Shown here in pieces: positions 1 to 8,281 of a stretch of 16,280 nt of DNA (position 1 is its first letter; each line of letters begins with the position of its first letter). The notes beneath the pieces were generated by a model. It did no database searches. It was not told the DNA's origin and saw only the letters and a program-made list of their open reading frames with translations. The DNA comes from an uncultured Lachnospiraceae bacterium (GTDB lineage Bacteria; Bacillota_A; Clostridia; Lachnospirales; Lachnospiraceae). The position numbers and the translations under genes are program-made. The stretch spans positions 1 to 16,280 of the forward strand of contig CADBNG010000169.1 in NCBI GenBank assembly GCA_902795985.1, in the 5' to 3' direction.

Positions 1-125
1 AGGCCGATCAGCAGCGCGGCAATCCACCACAATAGAAAAGGCGTGCTGTCGGAGCCCAGCATAAAGGTCGAAATAAATGCGACCCCGGTACAGCACGCCA
101 GAAATACGATTGATCTTTTCGTCAT
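1..125 (-). CDS. N-terminal part of a small membrane protein, runs off the window
   Basis: I read an ATG at 125-123 followed by 41 open codons that continue past position 1. The start has a good ribosome binding site (AAGGGG about 6 bases upstream) and a near-consensus promoter about 30 bases further up. The visible protein starts MTKRSIVFLACC, has a first hydrophobic stretch at residues 5-23, a short polar break (GSDSTP, 24-29), and a second hydrophobic stretch from about residue 30 that continues out of the window. This looks like a multi-pass or hairpin membrane protein. I do not recognise the family and cannot give a function. The reading frame call is strong because promoter, ribosome binding site and frame agree. 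Confidence 0.7.
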   Translation of the reverse strand, partial: MTKRSIVFLACCTGVAFISTFMLGSDSTPFLLWWIAALLIG

Positions 126-157
126 TACCGCCCCTTCATTTCAAACATTCATCTTTT

Positions 158-186
158 ATAATAAAATCGGCGGCTTTTTTCGTCAA
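158..186 (-). promoter_or_regulatory. Sigma-A type promoter for the partial membrane protein gene
   Basis: On the minus strand I see a -35 box TTGACG (186-181), a 17-base spacer, and a -10 box TATTAT (163-158). It sits between the degV stop and the start codon at 125. Five of six bases match consensus in each box. This suggests the partial gene is transcribed separately from degV. Confidence 0.7.
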
Positions 187-218
187 GTGCATTCCCTGCA
201 GCCATTTTGAATTCCCGC

Positions 219-1079
219 CTACCGCCGGCAGATGCCGATTCCGATGGAATTAATGCTTACATGGCAGGCAATACTGCAGGAAAGGGAGTTGTAATAGATA
301 TTATACCCGGGAAAATGTTTTTTCACCGTATCGAACCAGCGGTCCGCGTCCTCCTGCTCTTCGAATGTACCGGCTACGCCGATCCAGACATGGGACGGAT
401 CGTCCTGGGCGAAATGGGCGTCGATCTCTTTTTGCACCGCTTCACAGATCATTTTTTCACAGCGGTTCACGCCCCGGGCCTTGGCAAAGGCATCCAGTTT
501 TCCTTCTTTAATGGAGAGGATCGGAATAATATGGAATACTGAAGCAATCGCCGCGGCAGCCGGTGTGATGCGTCCGCTTTTTTTCAGAAGGTCCAGCGTA
601 TGCACGGCAATAAAGATCCGGGAATCCGATCCCGTTTTATCCAGATGATCACGGATTTCTTCCGCGGTACAGCCCTGGTCCGCCATGGCTTTCGCTTCAA
701 TAACGGAATCCCGGAGCGTCACGGCAATCCGGTGGTTATCCGCAACGAAAACCCGGCCTTCAAAATCCCGGGCAAAGGACTGTGCCATTTCACAGGAGCT
801 GGACAGTCCCGAAGACATGGGAACATGTACAATTTCGTCGTAGCCCTGATCCAGGATTGACTGCCACATCTGAAGCAGGTCATCCGGCGACGGCTGGGAA
901 GTACAGACATTTTTCCCTTCACGGATCGCCCGGTACAGCTCCTTCGCTGTGATATTCACGCCCTCCAGATAGTCCCGGCCTTCCACGATTACTGGCATCG
1001 GAAGGACAAATATCCCGAGTTCTTTTCCTTCTTCAACGGTAATTCCGCTGTTGGTATCGGTCATAACTGCAGTTTTCAT
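219..1079 (-). CDS. DegV family fatty-acid-binding protein
   Basis: The 286-residue product has the length and layout of DegV proteins, which bind a fatty acid; some deliver it to the FakA kinase for phospholipid synthesis. Seen in the sequence: the opening strand and loop VMTDTNSGIT (5-14), TSQPSP (60-65), the serine-rich ligand loop PMSSGLSSS (87-95), and the typical HTLDLLKKSGRI block (160-171). The end, CHVSINSIGIGI, matches the usual DegV C-terminal CHVGPGALGI type. No signal peptide or membrane segment is seen, so it should be cytosolic. The start at 1079 has GGAGAG a few bases upstream. It lies after a hairpin that ends the preceding unit and appears to have its own promoter. The ligand cannot be told from sequence, and no fakA partner is visible here. 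Confidence 0.9.
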   Translation of the reverse strand: MKTAVMTDTNSGITVEEGKELGIFVLPMPVIVEGRDYLEGVNITAKELYRAIREGKNVCTSQPSPDDLLQMWQSILDQGYDEIVHVPMSSGLSSSCEMAQSFARDFEGRVFVADNHRIAVTLRDSVIEAKAMADQGCTAEEIRDHLDKTGSDSRIFIAVHTLDLLKKSGRITPAAAAIASVFHIIPILSIKEGKLDAFAKARGVNRCEKMICEAVQKEIDAHFAQDDPSHVWIGVAGTFEEQEDADRWFDTVKKHFPGYNIYYNSLSCSIACHVSINSIGIGICRR

Positions 1080-1120
1080 GTTGTCTCTCCGGAATACTTC
1101 GTTTATTTATAATCGAAACA

Positions 1121-1149
1121 AATTTAGCACATTACAGTAACTCTTACAA
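1121..1149 (-). promoter_or_regulatory. Possible promoter for degV
   Basis: On the minus strand there is TTGTAA (1149-1144), a 17-base spacer, and TAAATT (1126-1121) preceded by TGC, giving an extended -10. Each box matches consensus at four of six positions. It lies immediately downstream of the hairpin at 1153-1172. A rival -10, TATAAA near 1105-1110, has no convincing -35 box. Confidence 0.4.
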
Positions 1150-1152
1150 TAT

Positions 1153-1172
1153 ACGGATTCCGAAGAATCCGT
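1153..1172 (-). terminator. UUCG hairpin ending the serC-to-nucleotidyltransferase unit
   Basis: On the minus strand an 8-base-pair perfect stem (ACGGATTC with GAATCCGT) closes a TTCG tetraloop, 27 bases after the nucleotidyltransferase stop. The following tail, ATATTGTAAG, is only partly T-rich, so it is either a weak intrinsic terminator or a 3'-end stabilising hairpin. Confidence 0.5.
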
Positions 1173-1198
1173 GTAACAGTTCAAAAAGAACCGGTCCT

Positions 1199-2110
1199 TC
1201 ACAGATTCGGATAAAGGCCTGCCGCTTTCATGTCTCCCAGCGCTTTCATGACCACCGGCTTATCCTCCCGATAGGTCACTCCGTACCATTTTTCCGTGGT
1301 CGGCAGCACACGGACAGTGCATTTGCGCTCTTCCAGCAGCTGCTCTACGATACCGGGCAGAAAATACTCTGCCCGCAGCGCGTTCTCCGAAGTCAGGCTC
1401 TGCAGAAAGGAAAGGAACCGCCGGTCCGTCTCTTCCATGAAATCCGGGGTAAAGCCCCAGAAATTCATGGAGACCGGCGTATCCGGCATCAGTTCCGTCC
1501 AGGTCTGCCCGTCGTCTTCCGTAAAGGCAATTCCCCCGTCTTTTTTCTCAATCCGGGTCCGCTCTGTTATTTTGGTCAGGAACCCGTTTTCATCACATTC
1601 ACAGATACCGCGGGCTACGTGTCCGTTTTCGGTAACGGTATTCTTCAGCAGATAGCCGACCATCGCGTATTCTCCCCTCTTTCCGGTTCCGGTGAGAAAA
1701 GCGAACATGACCCGGAAGGCTTCTTTTCCGTAATAATCGTCAGCATTGATCACCAGGAACGGTCTTCCCTGTATCAGGCCGCGGCATGCGCGTACCGCAT
1801 GGCCGGTTCCCCAGGGTTTCGTGCGTTCGACAAGGGGCTCCGCACCGTCCGGAATGTCCGAGGTCTCCTGAAAAGCGAACCGGATATTCCATTCTTCCGG
1901 GAAGCAGGAGGTAATACGCTCTTTAAAGTCTTCCTCGTTTTCCCTGCGGATCACGAAGACAAAGTCCGAAAAGCCGGCCTCCGCCGCGTCATGAACCGAA
2001 TAATGAAGGATGACGTTTCCGGCATCATCCACCGGGTCCATCTGCTTCAGGCCTCCGTAACGGGAGCCAAGCCCGGCAGCCATGATGATCACGATCGGCT
2101 TAGCGTCCAT
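1199..2110 (-). CDS. Sugar-phosphate-type nucleotidyltransferase (NTP transferase fold)
   Basis: The 303-residue protein carries the nucleotide-binding signature IIMAAGLGSRYGGLKQ (8-23), a KPWGTGHAV block (98-106) of the kind that contacts the base and sugar, and INADDYYG (121-128), whose aspartates should bind the metal. These define the RmlA/GlmU/GalU-like NTP transferase fold, which joins a sugar-1-phosphate or similar phosphate to an NTP. C-terminal features (VSMNFWGFTPDFME, and WYGVTYREDKP near the end) fit a family often annotated only as nucleotidyltransferase; no acyltransferase-type hexapeptide repeats are present. Its ATG shares one base with the ABC-F stop (TGATG), so the two are probably translationally coupled. 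The upstream LTA-synthase-family gene suggests, by inference only, an activated precursor for a cell-surface polymer. Sugar and nucleotide specificity cannot be read from the sequence. Confidence 0.85.
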   Translation of the reverse strand: MDAKPIVIIMAAGLGSRYGGLKQMDPVDDAGNVILHYSVHDAAEAGFSDFVFVIRRENEEDFKERITSCFPEEWNIRFAFQETSDIPDGAEPLVERTKPWGTGHAVRACRGLIQGRPFLVINADDYYGKEAFRVMFAFLTGTGKRGEYAMVGYLLKNTVTENGHVARGICECDENGFLTKITERTRIEKKDGGIAFTEDDGQTWTELMPDTPVSMNFWGFTPDFMEETDRRFLSFLQSLTSENALRAEYFLPGIVEQLLEERKCTVRVLPTTEKWYGVTYREDKPVVMKALGDMKAAGLYPNL

Positions 2111-3750
2111 CAGTCGTCCTCCTCCTGGGATTCCGTTACCCGGTAGATCTGCCGTTTTCTCGCGGCTTCATCCGCCGCCAGATATTCGTCATAGGTCGTT
2201 ATCTTGTCAATCAGTTTCCCGTCGGACGTGATCTCCATAATCCGGTTGGCCGTAGTCTGCACGAACTGATGGTCATGGCAGGTGAACAGCTCCACGCCCG
2301 GGAATTTGATCAGGCCGTTGTTCAGGGCCGTGATTGATTCCATATCCAGATGGTTGGTGGGCTCGTCCAGAATCAGCACGTTCGCGCCGGAAATCATCAT
2401 TTTTGAAAGCAGGCAGCGGACGCGCTCGCCTCCGGAAAGCACTTTAACCTTCTTCACGCCGTCCTCCCCGGCAAAAAGCATGCGTCCAAGGAAACCGCGG
2501 ACATAGGTCACGTCTTTGATCTCGGAATACTGGGTCAGCCATTCGGCAATATTCAGGTCGTTATTGAATTCTTCCGTGCTGTCCTTGGGGAAATAGGCCT
2601 GTGTAGTCGTTACCCCCCATTTATAGTATCCTTCGTCCGGTTCCTCTTCACCCATGATGATCTTGAAAAACATGGTGATCGCCTGCTCGTTTCCCCCGAC
2701 GAACGCCACTTTATCCTCCCTGCGAAGGGTAAACGTCAGATCGTCCAGCAGCTTGACCCCGTCGACGGTTTTGCTGAGATGCTCCACCATCAGCACCTCG
2801 TTGCCGATGCTGCGGTCCGGACGGAAATCGATATAGGGATATTTCCGGCTGGAGGGTTTGATCTCGTCCAGCTGGATCTTTTCCAGCGCTTTCTTACGGG
2901 AAGTTGCCTGACGCGACTTGGAAGCATTCGCGGAGAAACGGGAAATGAATTCCTGCAGTTCCTTGATTTTTTCCTCTTTTTTCTTGTTGGCTTCCTTCAT
3001 CTGCTTGACGATCAGGCTGCTGGACTCAAACCAGAAATCGTAGTTTCCGGCATACAGCTGGATTTTTCCATAGTCGATATCCGCAATCTGCGTGCAGACC
3101 TTATTCAGGAAGTAACGGTCATGAGAAACCACAATCACCGTATTGTCGAAATTAATGAGGAACTCTTCCAGCCAGGCAATGGCGTCCAGATCCAGATGGT
3201 TGGTCGGCTCGTCCAGAAGCAGGATGTCCGGATTGCCGAACAGGGCGCGGGCCAGCAGGATTTTTACCTTCTGGCTGCCGGTCAGGTCCCCGACCAGCGC
3301 GTAGTGATATTCCGTTTCAATGCCGAGGCCGTTCAGCAGCGTTTCCGCGTCGGCTTCCGCTTCCCAGCCGTTCATATCGGCAAATTCCGCTTCCAGCTCA
3401 CTGGCGCGGATCCCGTCTTCATCCGAAAAGTCCGGTTTGGCATACAGGGCATCCTTCTCCTCACGGATATCGTAAAGGCGCTGATTTCCCATAATGACAG
3501 TATCCATTACCGTATATTCATCATATTTGAAGTGATCCTGCTCCAGGAAAGACAGACGGTCCCCGGGCGTAATGATCACTTCGCCCGATGTCGGTTCCAG
3601 CTGTCCGGAAAGGATGCGCAGGAAAGTGGATTTTCCGGCGCCGTTCGCTCCGATTACACCGTAGCAGTTGCCTTCGGTGAATTTAATGTTTACGTCCTCG
3701 AAAAGCGCCTTTTTCCCGACGCGCAGAGTAATGTTGCTGGCAGCGATCAT
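2110..3750 (-). CDS. ABC-F family ATPase with a degenerate second Walker A
   Basis: The 546-residue protein has two ABC ATPase domains and no membrane segments, the ABC-F layout of soluble proteins that act on the ribosome. Domain 1 shows Walker A GANGAGKS (34-41), signature LTGSQ (156-160), Walker B with DEPTNHLD (180-187) and the switch histidine H210. A charged linker (about 243-300, with KEEKIKELQ and SRQATSRKK) corresponds to the ribosome-reaching interdomain linker. Domain 2 has signature LSGGE (438-442), DEPTNHLD (462-469) and H492, but its Walker A reads GGNEQAIT (352-359): isoleucine replaces the lysine. From memory, close relatives keep AKTT here, with alanine before the lysine. The start has AAAGGA about 10 bases upstream. 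Gaps are 36 bases to the membrane enzyme upstream and a one-base overlap with the next gene. Substrate or antibiotic specificity is unknown. Confidence 0.92.
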   Translation of the reverse strand: MIAASNITLRVGKKALFEDVNIKFTEGNCYGVIGANGAGKSTFLRILSGQLEPTSGEVIITPGDRLSFLEQDHFKYDEYTVMDTVIMGNQRLYDIREEKDALYAKPDFSDEDGIRASELEAEFADMNGWEAEADAETLLNGLGIETEYHYALVGDLTGSQKVKILLARALFGNPDILLLDEPTNHLDLDAIAWLEEFLINFDNTVIVVSHDRYFLNKVCTQIADIDYGKIQLYAGNYDFWFESSSLIVKQMKEANKKKEEKIKELQEFISRFSANASKSRQATSRKKALEKIQLDEIKPSSRKYPYIDFRPDRSIGNEVLMVEHLSKTVDGVKLLDDLTFTLRREDKVAFVGGNEQAITMFFKIIMGEEEPDEGYYKWGVTTTQAYFPKDSTEEFNNDLNIAEWLTQYSEIKDVTYVRGFLGRMLFAGEDGVKKVKVLSGGERVRCLLSKMMISGANVLILDEPTNHLDMESITALNNGLIKFPGVELFTCHDHQFVQTTANRIMEITSDGKLIDKITTYDEYLAADEAARKRQIYRVTESQEEDD

Positions 3751-3786
3751 CTTTTCTCATCCTTTCTTGAACCGGACCGCTTCCCG

Positions 3787-5859
3787 TTACGGAGAATCCG
3801 GTATTGTAAAGAACCAGTCGGCCCGGTTCCTGCTTTCAACCAGTGCGTTGTATTGAAAATACTCATATTCCGTCCGTTTGTCAATCACTCCTTCTTCCGC
3901 GTCCGCCCAGGCATGGAAATTCCCGAGGGCGTCATAATAACCGATATGGTTATACCCCTGAATTTCCGCCTTCAGCATCTGCAGATAATGGTTGTACGGA
4001 GTCATGGCGAGGCCGGTTTTTTCCAGCATGATCGTTCCGAGGAAATTACAGCTGGTGATGACGTCGGTTCTGGTCTCCGATTCGTAATTCGTCCAGATAA
4101 AGAACGGCGTCTCGAAGTACTTTGTCCGTTCATCGGCGGGAAGCTCATCCCGGACCTTTCCGGAAAGGAACTCCTCGATCTGTTCGAGGCCGGGAAAATG
4201 ATCCCCGAACATCAGCACCATGGTCGGTTCCTCCACGCCCTTTAAGTACTCAATCAGATATTCCGTCGCTTCATCGGTATTTTTCGCTAGAGAAAGATAT
4301 CGGTTCACCGCATCGTCCGAAAAACCGTTGACCGATACGTCGTTTTTGTAATTATCGGTCGAATAACCGCCGTGGTTCTGCATGGTGACATTGAAGATGA
4401 ACAGGGGATCCGACGGATTTTCCTTCGCTTCCAGAAGATCCACGATTTTTTCATAGTTCTCCCGGTCACTGATCATGCCCCGGATTTTCTGCGCGTCCTC
4501 CCCGAAATCATCCAGGGTATAGAAGCGGTCAAAACCGAGATACTGATAGGCGGTGACGCGGTTCCAGTTTGTTCCCTTGTTCGGATGCATGGCAATGGTT
4601 TCATAGCCCTGATCCTTCAGGGTGGAAACAAGGGAATACTGATCATGCGTATAGAAATTCACGAAGGGGACCAGTCCCGGATACTGCCGCACGGAATTCC
4701 CTGTCAGGAATTCGTATTCCGATTTGGAAGTGCCGCCTCCCCAGATGCAGACCATTGTATGGCCCTTGATAATATTCTCCTGCAGGGAGTCCACATATTC
4801 CATATAGGGAACACTCGTGGAAAACTCCGGATCCACATGCCGGTAATCCGCCCAGGATTCGTTCATGATGGCAATGATATTGACCGGGGTCACCGCGTCC
4901 GCCTGCGGTTTCGGTTCCCAGGCGCTGTACTCTTCTTCGCTCTTTCTGGCATTCTGCTCGACAACGTTTTTGGAATAGCCGGCCGGAGGGTCGTTTTTCA
5001 TAAATTTTGCGACGCAGAAAAAGCCCAGATTGGTGCCGCATTCCTCATAGGTATCATGCGGAGCCCAGAGATCCGTAACGATCCCCAGCTGCACATTCCA
5101 GTTTCCGTAAAGGAAATAACGGTATCCGATAATCATAAAGACGAAAACGCCCACCCGCATCAGGATTTTTCCGGGACGTTTTCTCGCAAGGCAGCGGTCC
5201 TGCATATGGGAACCAATGGCGAAAATACAGGCTGTCAGCAGAAGGAAAACCGTGATCCAGCGTGTAAAAACAAATTCATATCCCCCGGCTACGCCCCAGG
5301 CGGTCTTGAAGCTGAAAATATCAATCAGCTGGAGCGGTTCCCCTCTCGTCATATAGACGAAATAAAAAATCAGGCTCATGACCGTCGCGAAAGTATACAA
5401 AGCGACGCAGGCGCGGCGTAGGGAGTTGAACCAGAAAAACAGGATCAGTCCCATGATCAGGCCGCCGAGAAGGTTCATGGAGATATAGAGCGGGTCCATT
5501 TCCGCAAGTTTTTCGGAATTATTGACCAGCTCCAGAACAAAAAAGCTGTAAACATCCGTCAGTACCAGAGCAAAAAAATGGTACCATTTAATCCGGGGAG
5601 CATATTCATGGTTATTCGGTTCCTTCGGGCGGTATTCCCGTCCCCAGCGGCGGAAACAGTAGAAAATGGTCAGCGCGAAGGCAGCGATGACCGCTGCGTA
5701 AAGAAGGATATAAAGAGACCGTGCCGGGTCATCCGGTTCCCCGAGCACCGCGTCGGTATGTGCAAAAAAGTTATATCCCGCAATGGCAAAATAGCAGAGC
5801 CAGAAAATCAGGTACGCTTTATATTTTTTTTGCGATAGTTTTTCTTTTGCCAGAAACAT
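3787..5859 (-). CDS. LTA-synthase-family membrane enzyme (alkaline phosphatase/sulfatase fold)
   Basis: The 690-residue protein has several N-terminal membrane segments (roughly 14-33, 50-69, 95-114, 131-147, 155-172, 201-216, 236-252) and an extracellular catalytic domain from about 335. By family knowledge it would transfer glycerol phosphate, or a related group, onto a surface polymer. Residues matching the LtaS active site are visible: E344 (MNESW), the nucleophile T387 (GGGTSKSE), H435, W442 and R444 (HPNKGTNWNR), H496 (MQNHGG), D553 and H554 (FGDHFPG). The H-W-R spacing equals that recalled for S. aureus LtaS, but its Asp two residues after the His is Asn437 here. A true LTA synthase, an LTA primase or another phosphotransferase cannot be told apart. 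The start is only 11 bases after the upstream stop and has no strong ribosome binding site, suggesting coupled translation. Confidence 0.9.
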   Translation of the reverse strand: MFLAKEKLSQKKYKAYLIFWLCYFAIAGYNFFAHTDAVLGEPDDPARSLYILLYAAVIAAFALTIFYCFRRWGREYRPKEPNNHEYAPRIKWYHFFALVLTDVYSFFVLELVNNSEKLAEMDPLYISMNLLGGLIMGLILFFWFNSLRRACVALYTFATVMSLIFYFVYMTRGEPLQLIDIFSFKTAWGVAGGYEFVFTRWITVFLLLTACIFAIGSHMQDRCLARKRPGKILMRVGVFVFMIIGYRYFLYGNWNVQLGIVTDLWAPHDTYEECGTNLGFFCVAKFMKNDPPAGYSKNVVEQNARKSEEEYSAWEPKPQADAVTPVNIIAIMNESWADYRHVDPEFSTSVPYMEYVDSLQENIIKGHTMVCIWGGGTSKSEYEFLTGNSVRQYPGLVPFVNFYTHDQYSLVSTLKDQGYETIAMHPNKGTNWNRVTAYQYLGFDRFYTLDDFGEDAQKIRGMISDRENYEKIVDLLEAKENPSDPLFIFNVTMQNHGGYSTDNYKNDVSVNGFSDDAVNRYLSLAKNTDEATEYLIEYLKGVEEPTMVLMFGDHFPGLEQIEEFLSGKVRDELPADERTKYFETPFFIWTNYESETRTDVITSCNFLGTIMLEKTGLAMTPYNHYLQMLKAEIQGYNHIGYYDALGNFHAWADAEEGVIDKRTEYEYFQYNALVESRNRADWFFTIPDSP

Positions 5860-5870
5860 GGTTTATTGTA

Positions 5871-7106
5871 TCAGATCAGATGTATAAAAAGGCCGCTGAG
5901 AAGCTTCGGCTCAAACCAGGTGGACTTCGGCGGCATTAAACGGCCGGCATCCGCCACGGAAAACAATTCTCTTATATCCGTAGGATACATACAGAAGGCC
6001 GCCTTTGCGTCCGTTCTGCAGCGGCGTTCCAGTTCGGACAGACCGCGGATTCCACCGACAAAATCAATCATCGGATCCGTCGTAGGATCGGTAATGCCGA
6101 AAACCGGCGAAAGAATTTCCCTTTGCAGGAAGGCCACGTCCAGATTTTCGACAGGATCGTCGCTCCGGTATTCTTCCCGTACGGAAAATCCATACCAGCA
6201 GCCATCCAGCAGGAGTCCGATTTCTCCCTTCTTACGGGGATGGAACGGCTCGGCCGAACACGAAACCGGATTCATGACTTTCCTGACGGCATCAAGGATT
6301 TCTTCCGCTGTATGTCCGTTCAGAGTCTTCAGAACACGGTTGTAATCCATAATCGCAAGCTGGCCGGCCGGGAAAAGAACACTCAGGAAATAGTTGAATT
6401 CTTCGTCACCGGTGTAATCCGGGTATGCCTCCCTGCGCTTCAAAGAAACCGCCACCGCGGAAGCGGCCCGGTGATGTCCGTCCGCAATATAGGTATGGGG
6501 GATGCCCTCAAACAGCGACTGCAGTTCTTCGAGCCGGCTTTGATCCGCAATCGGCCAGACACGGTGACGGGTTCCGTCCTTCCGGACAAAATCCACGTCC
6601 GGGTCTCCTGCTTTCACTTTCTCAATGATCCGGTTGATCCGGTTGTCATCCCGGTAGGCAAGAAAAATCGGCCCGGTCTGTGCGCTGCAGGTATCCACGT
6701 GCCGGATCCGGTCCTGTTCCTTTTCCTTACGGGTATTTTCATGCCGCCGGATGATGCCGTTCACGTAGTCATCGACGGAAGAGGCCGCCACCAGGCCGGT
6801 CTGGGTACGGCCGTTCATCGTAAGCTCATATACATAGAAACAGGGGGATTCGTCCGATACGAACTCCCCTCTTTCCGTCATTTCCCGCAGCATCTCTGCC
6901 GCTTTTTCATAAACCTCTGGTGAACAGGGATCCTGTTCCGGCGGGAACTGGGTTTCGGGCCGGTCGATCCGGAGAAAAGAATACGGATCGTCCTTTACCA
7001 GCTCCCGGGCCTCCGCGGAAGAATACACGTCGTACGGTAGAGCCGCAATCAAAGGTGCAAGCTCCCGGGCAGGCCGCAGCGCCCGGAACGGTCTGATCTT
7101 TGCCAT
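5871..7106 (-). CDS. DUF1015 family protein in the serine operon
   Basis: The 411-residue protein has the features of COG4198/DUF1015: the opening IRPFRALRP (4-12) and PYDVYSSAEAR (24-34), the charged block RHENTRKEKEQDR (131-143), and YIADGHHRAASA (206-217). No signal peptide or membrane segment is present. The family has no firmly assigned reaction that I know of. The DGHHR element resembles the catalytic or nucleotide-binding motif of the ParB/sulfiredoxin fold, which includes the archaeal free-serine kinase SerK; this is my inference. Context agrees with a serine-related role: it starts 11 bases after the serA stop, with AGGAGA at a good distance, and recurs beside serC and serA in other Clostridia as I recall. 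The C-terminus appears complete, ending in GLFIHLI. Family call is strong; function is open. Confidence 0.88.
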   Translation of the reverse strand: MAKIRPFRALRPARELAPLIAALPYDVYSSAEARELVKDDPYSFLRIDRPETQFPPEQDPCSPEVYEKAAEMLREMTERGEFVSDESPCFYVYELTMNGRTQTGLVAASSVDDYVNGIIRRHENTRKEKEQDRIRHVDTCSAQTGPIFLAYRDDNRINRIIEKVKAGDPDVDFVRKDGTRHRVWPIADQSRLEELQSLFEGIPHTYIADGHHRAASAVAVSLKRREAYPDYTGDEEFNYFLSVLFPAGQLAIMDYNRVLKTLNGHTAEEILDAVRKVMNPVSCSAEPFHPRKKGEIGLLLDGCWYGFSVREEYRSDDPVENLDVAFLQREILSPVFGITDPTTDPMIDFVGGIRGLSELERRCRTDAKAAFCMYPTDIRELFSVADAGRLMPPKSTWFEPKLLSGLFIHLI

Positions 7107-7117
7107 GGTCTCTCCTG

Positions 7118-8281
7118 TTATTTTACGACGCGCACCCGGGTAACACCTTCAACGGCACGCAGTTTTTTCAGTGTTTCCTCATCCGCCGGGCTTTCCAGGT
7201 CGATGATCGTATAGGCATAACCGCCCTTGGCCTTGTTGGTCAGGTTGTCAATATTGATGCCGGCATCACCGATTACTTTTGTAAAGCTGTTGATCATATT
7301 GACCACATTCTTATGGCAGATCGCGATACGGCCGCCGGCAGCATAGCAGATTCCGGCGTCGCAATTCGGATAGTTGACGGAGTTGCGGATGTTACCGTTT
7401 TCGATAAAGTCCACAACCTGGCGGACGGCCATAACCGCGCAGTTATCCTCTGCCTCATGGGTGGAAGCGCCCAGATGGGGCGTGATAATCGTGTTCGGCG
7501 CGGAACAGATGGTCGTATTGGCAAAGTCGGTCACATACTTGGCCATCTTGCCGGATTCAAGGGCTTCCACAACCGCTTTTTCATCCACGATCAGATCCCG
7601 GGCCAGGTTCAGCAGAACCACGCCGTTCTTCATCATATCGATGGCTTCTTTATTGATCATGCCCTTTGTGCTGTCCAGAAGCGGTACATGAACCGTAATG
7701 AAATCGCACTTCTTATAGATTTCCTTCACATCGCTGATGTGATGAACACGGCGGGAAAGATTCCAGGCCGCATCGACCGAAAGGTAGGGATCATAACCGT
7801 ACACCTCCATGCCGAGATGCTCCGCGGCGTTGGCTACGCGCTGTCCGATGGCGCCCAGGCCGATGATGCCCAGTTTTTTGCCTTTGATTTCCGAACCGGA
7901 GAACTGTTTTTTCTTCTTCTCCACAACCTTGTCGATCTCCGGATTGTCCGACTCGGAACGAATCCATTCCACCCCGCCGATAATGTCACGGGAAGCGAGG
8001 AGCATGCCGGCAATAACCAGTTCCTTCACGCCGTTGGAGTTGGCTCCCGGGGTGTTGAAAACAACAATGCCGCGCTCAGCGCACTGTTCGATCGGAATAT
8101 TGTTCACGCCGATTCCCGCGCGTGCGATGGTGACCACGTTTTCCGGAATCTCCATCTCGTTCATATTGGCGGAGCGGACCAGAACGATTTCGGAATCATT
8201 AATGTCCGTTCCTTTTTCAAACCGGCTGGTAAAGTTTTCAAGACCGACTTTCGCGATCGGATTCAATGTGGTGTATTTCAT
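7118..8281 (-). CDS. serA: D-3-phosphoglycerate dehydrogenase, short form with C-terminal ACT domain
   Basis: The 387-residue protein oxidises 3-phosphoglycerate to 3-phosphohydroxypyruvate with NAD, the first step of the phosphorylated serine pathway. Visible features: RAGIGVNNI (54-62) and NTPGANSNGVKEL (76-88) of the substrate domain, the Rossmann loop GLGAIGQ (141-147) with D164 in YGYDPY favouring NAD, the catalytic R228 in NLARDLIVDE, and H269 in TPHLGASTHEAED. The usual DVFxxEP segment that supplies a catalytic Glu reads TDFANTT here; related short SerA proteins show a similar TDFPN, so this seems a family trait. An ACT-like domain fills about 318-387 and could bind an effector such as serine. 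The start overlaps the serC stop as ATGA, with AAAGGAAAG upstream inside serC. It pairs functionally with serC. Confidence 0.96.
   Translation of the reverse strand: MKYTTLNPIAKVGLENFTSRFEKGTDINDSEIVLVRSANMNEMEIPENVVTIARAGIGVNNIPIEQCAERGIVVFNTPGANSNGVKELVIAGMLLASRDIIGGVEWIRSESDNPEIDKVVEKKKKQFSGSEIKGKKLGIIGLGAIGQRVANAAEHLGMEVYGYDPYLSVDAAWNLSRRVHHISDVKEIYKKCDFITVHVPLLDSTKGMINKEAIDMMKNGVVLLNLARDLIVDEKAVVEALESGKMAKYVTDFANTTICSAPNTIITPHLGASTHEAEDNCAVMAVRQVVDFIENGNIRNSVNYPNCDAGICYAAGGRIAICHKNVVNMINSFTKVIGDAGINIDNLTNKAKGGYAYTIIDLESPADEETLKKLRAVEGVTRVRVVK

Noticed and set aside
2779..4245. Long plus-strand open frame of 488 codons
   Set aside because: It lies antisense to the ABC-F and LTA-synthase-like genes, both of which have full family motifs. 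Its translation matches no family I know, and it has no ribosome binding site or promoter of note.
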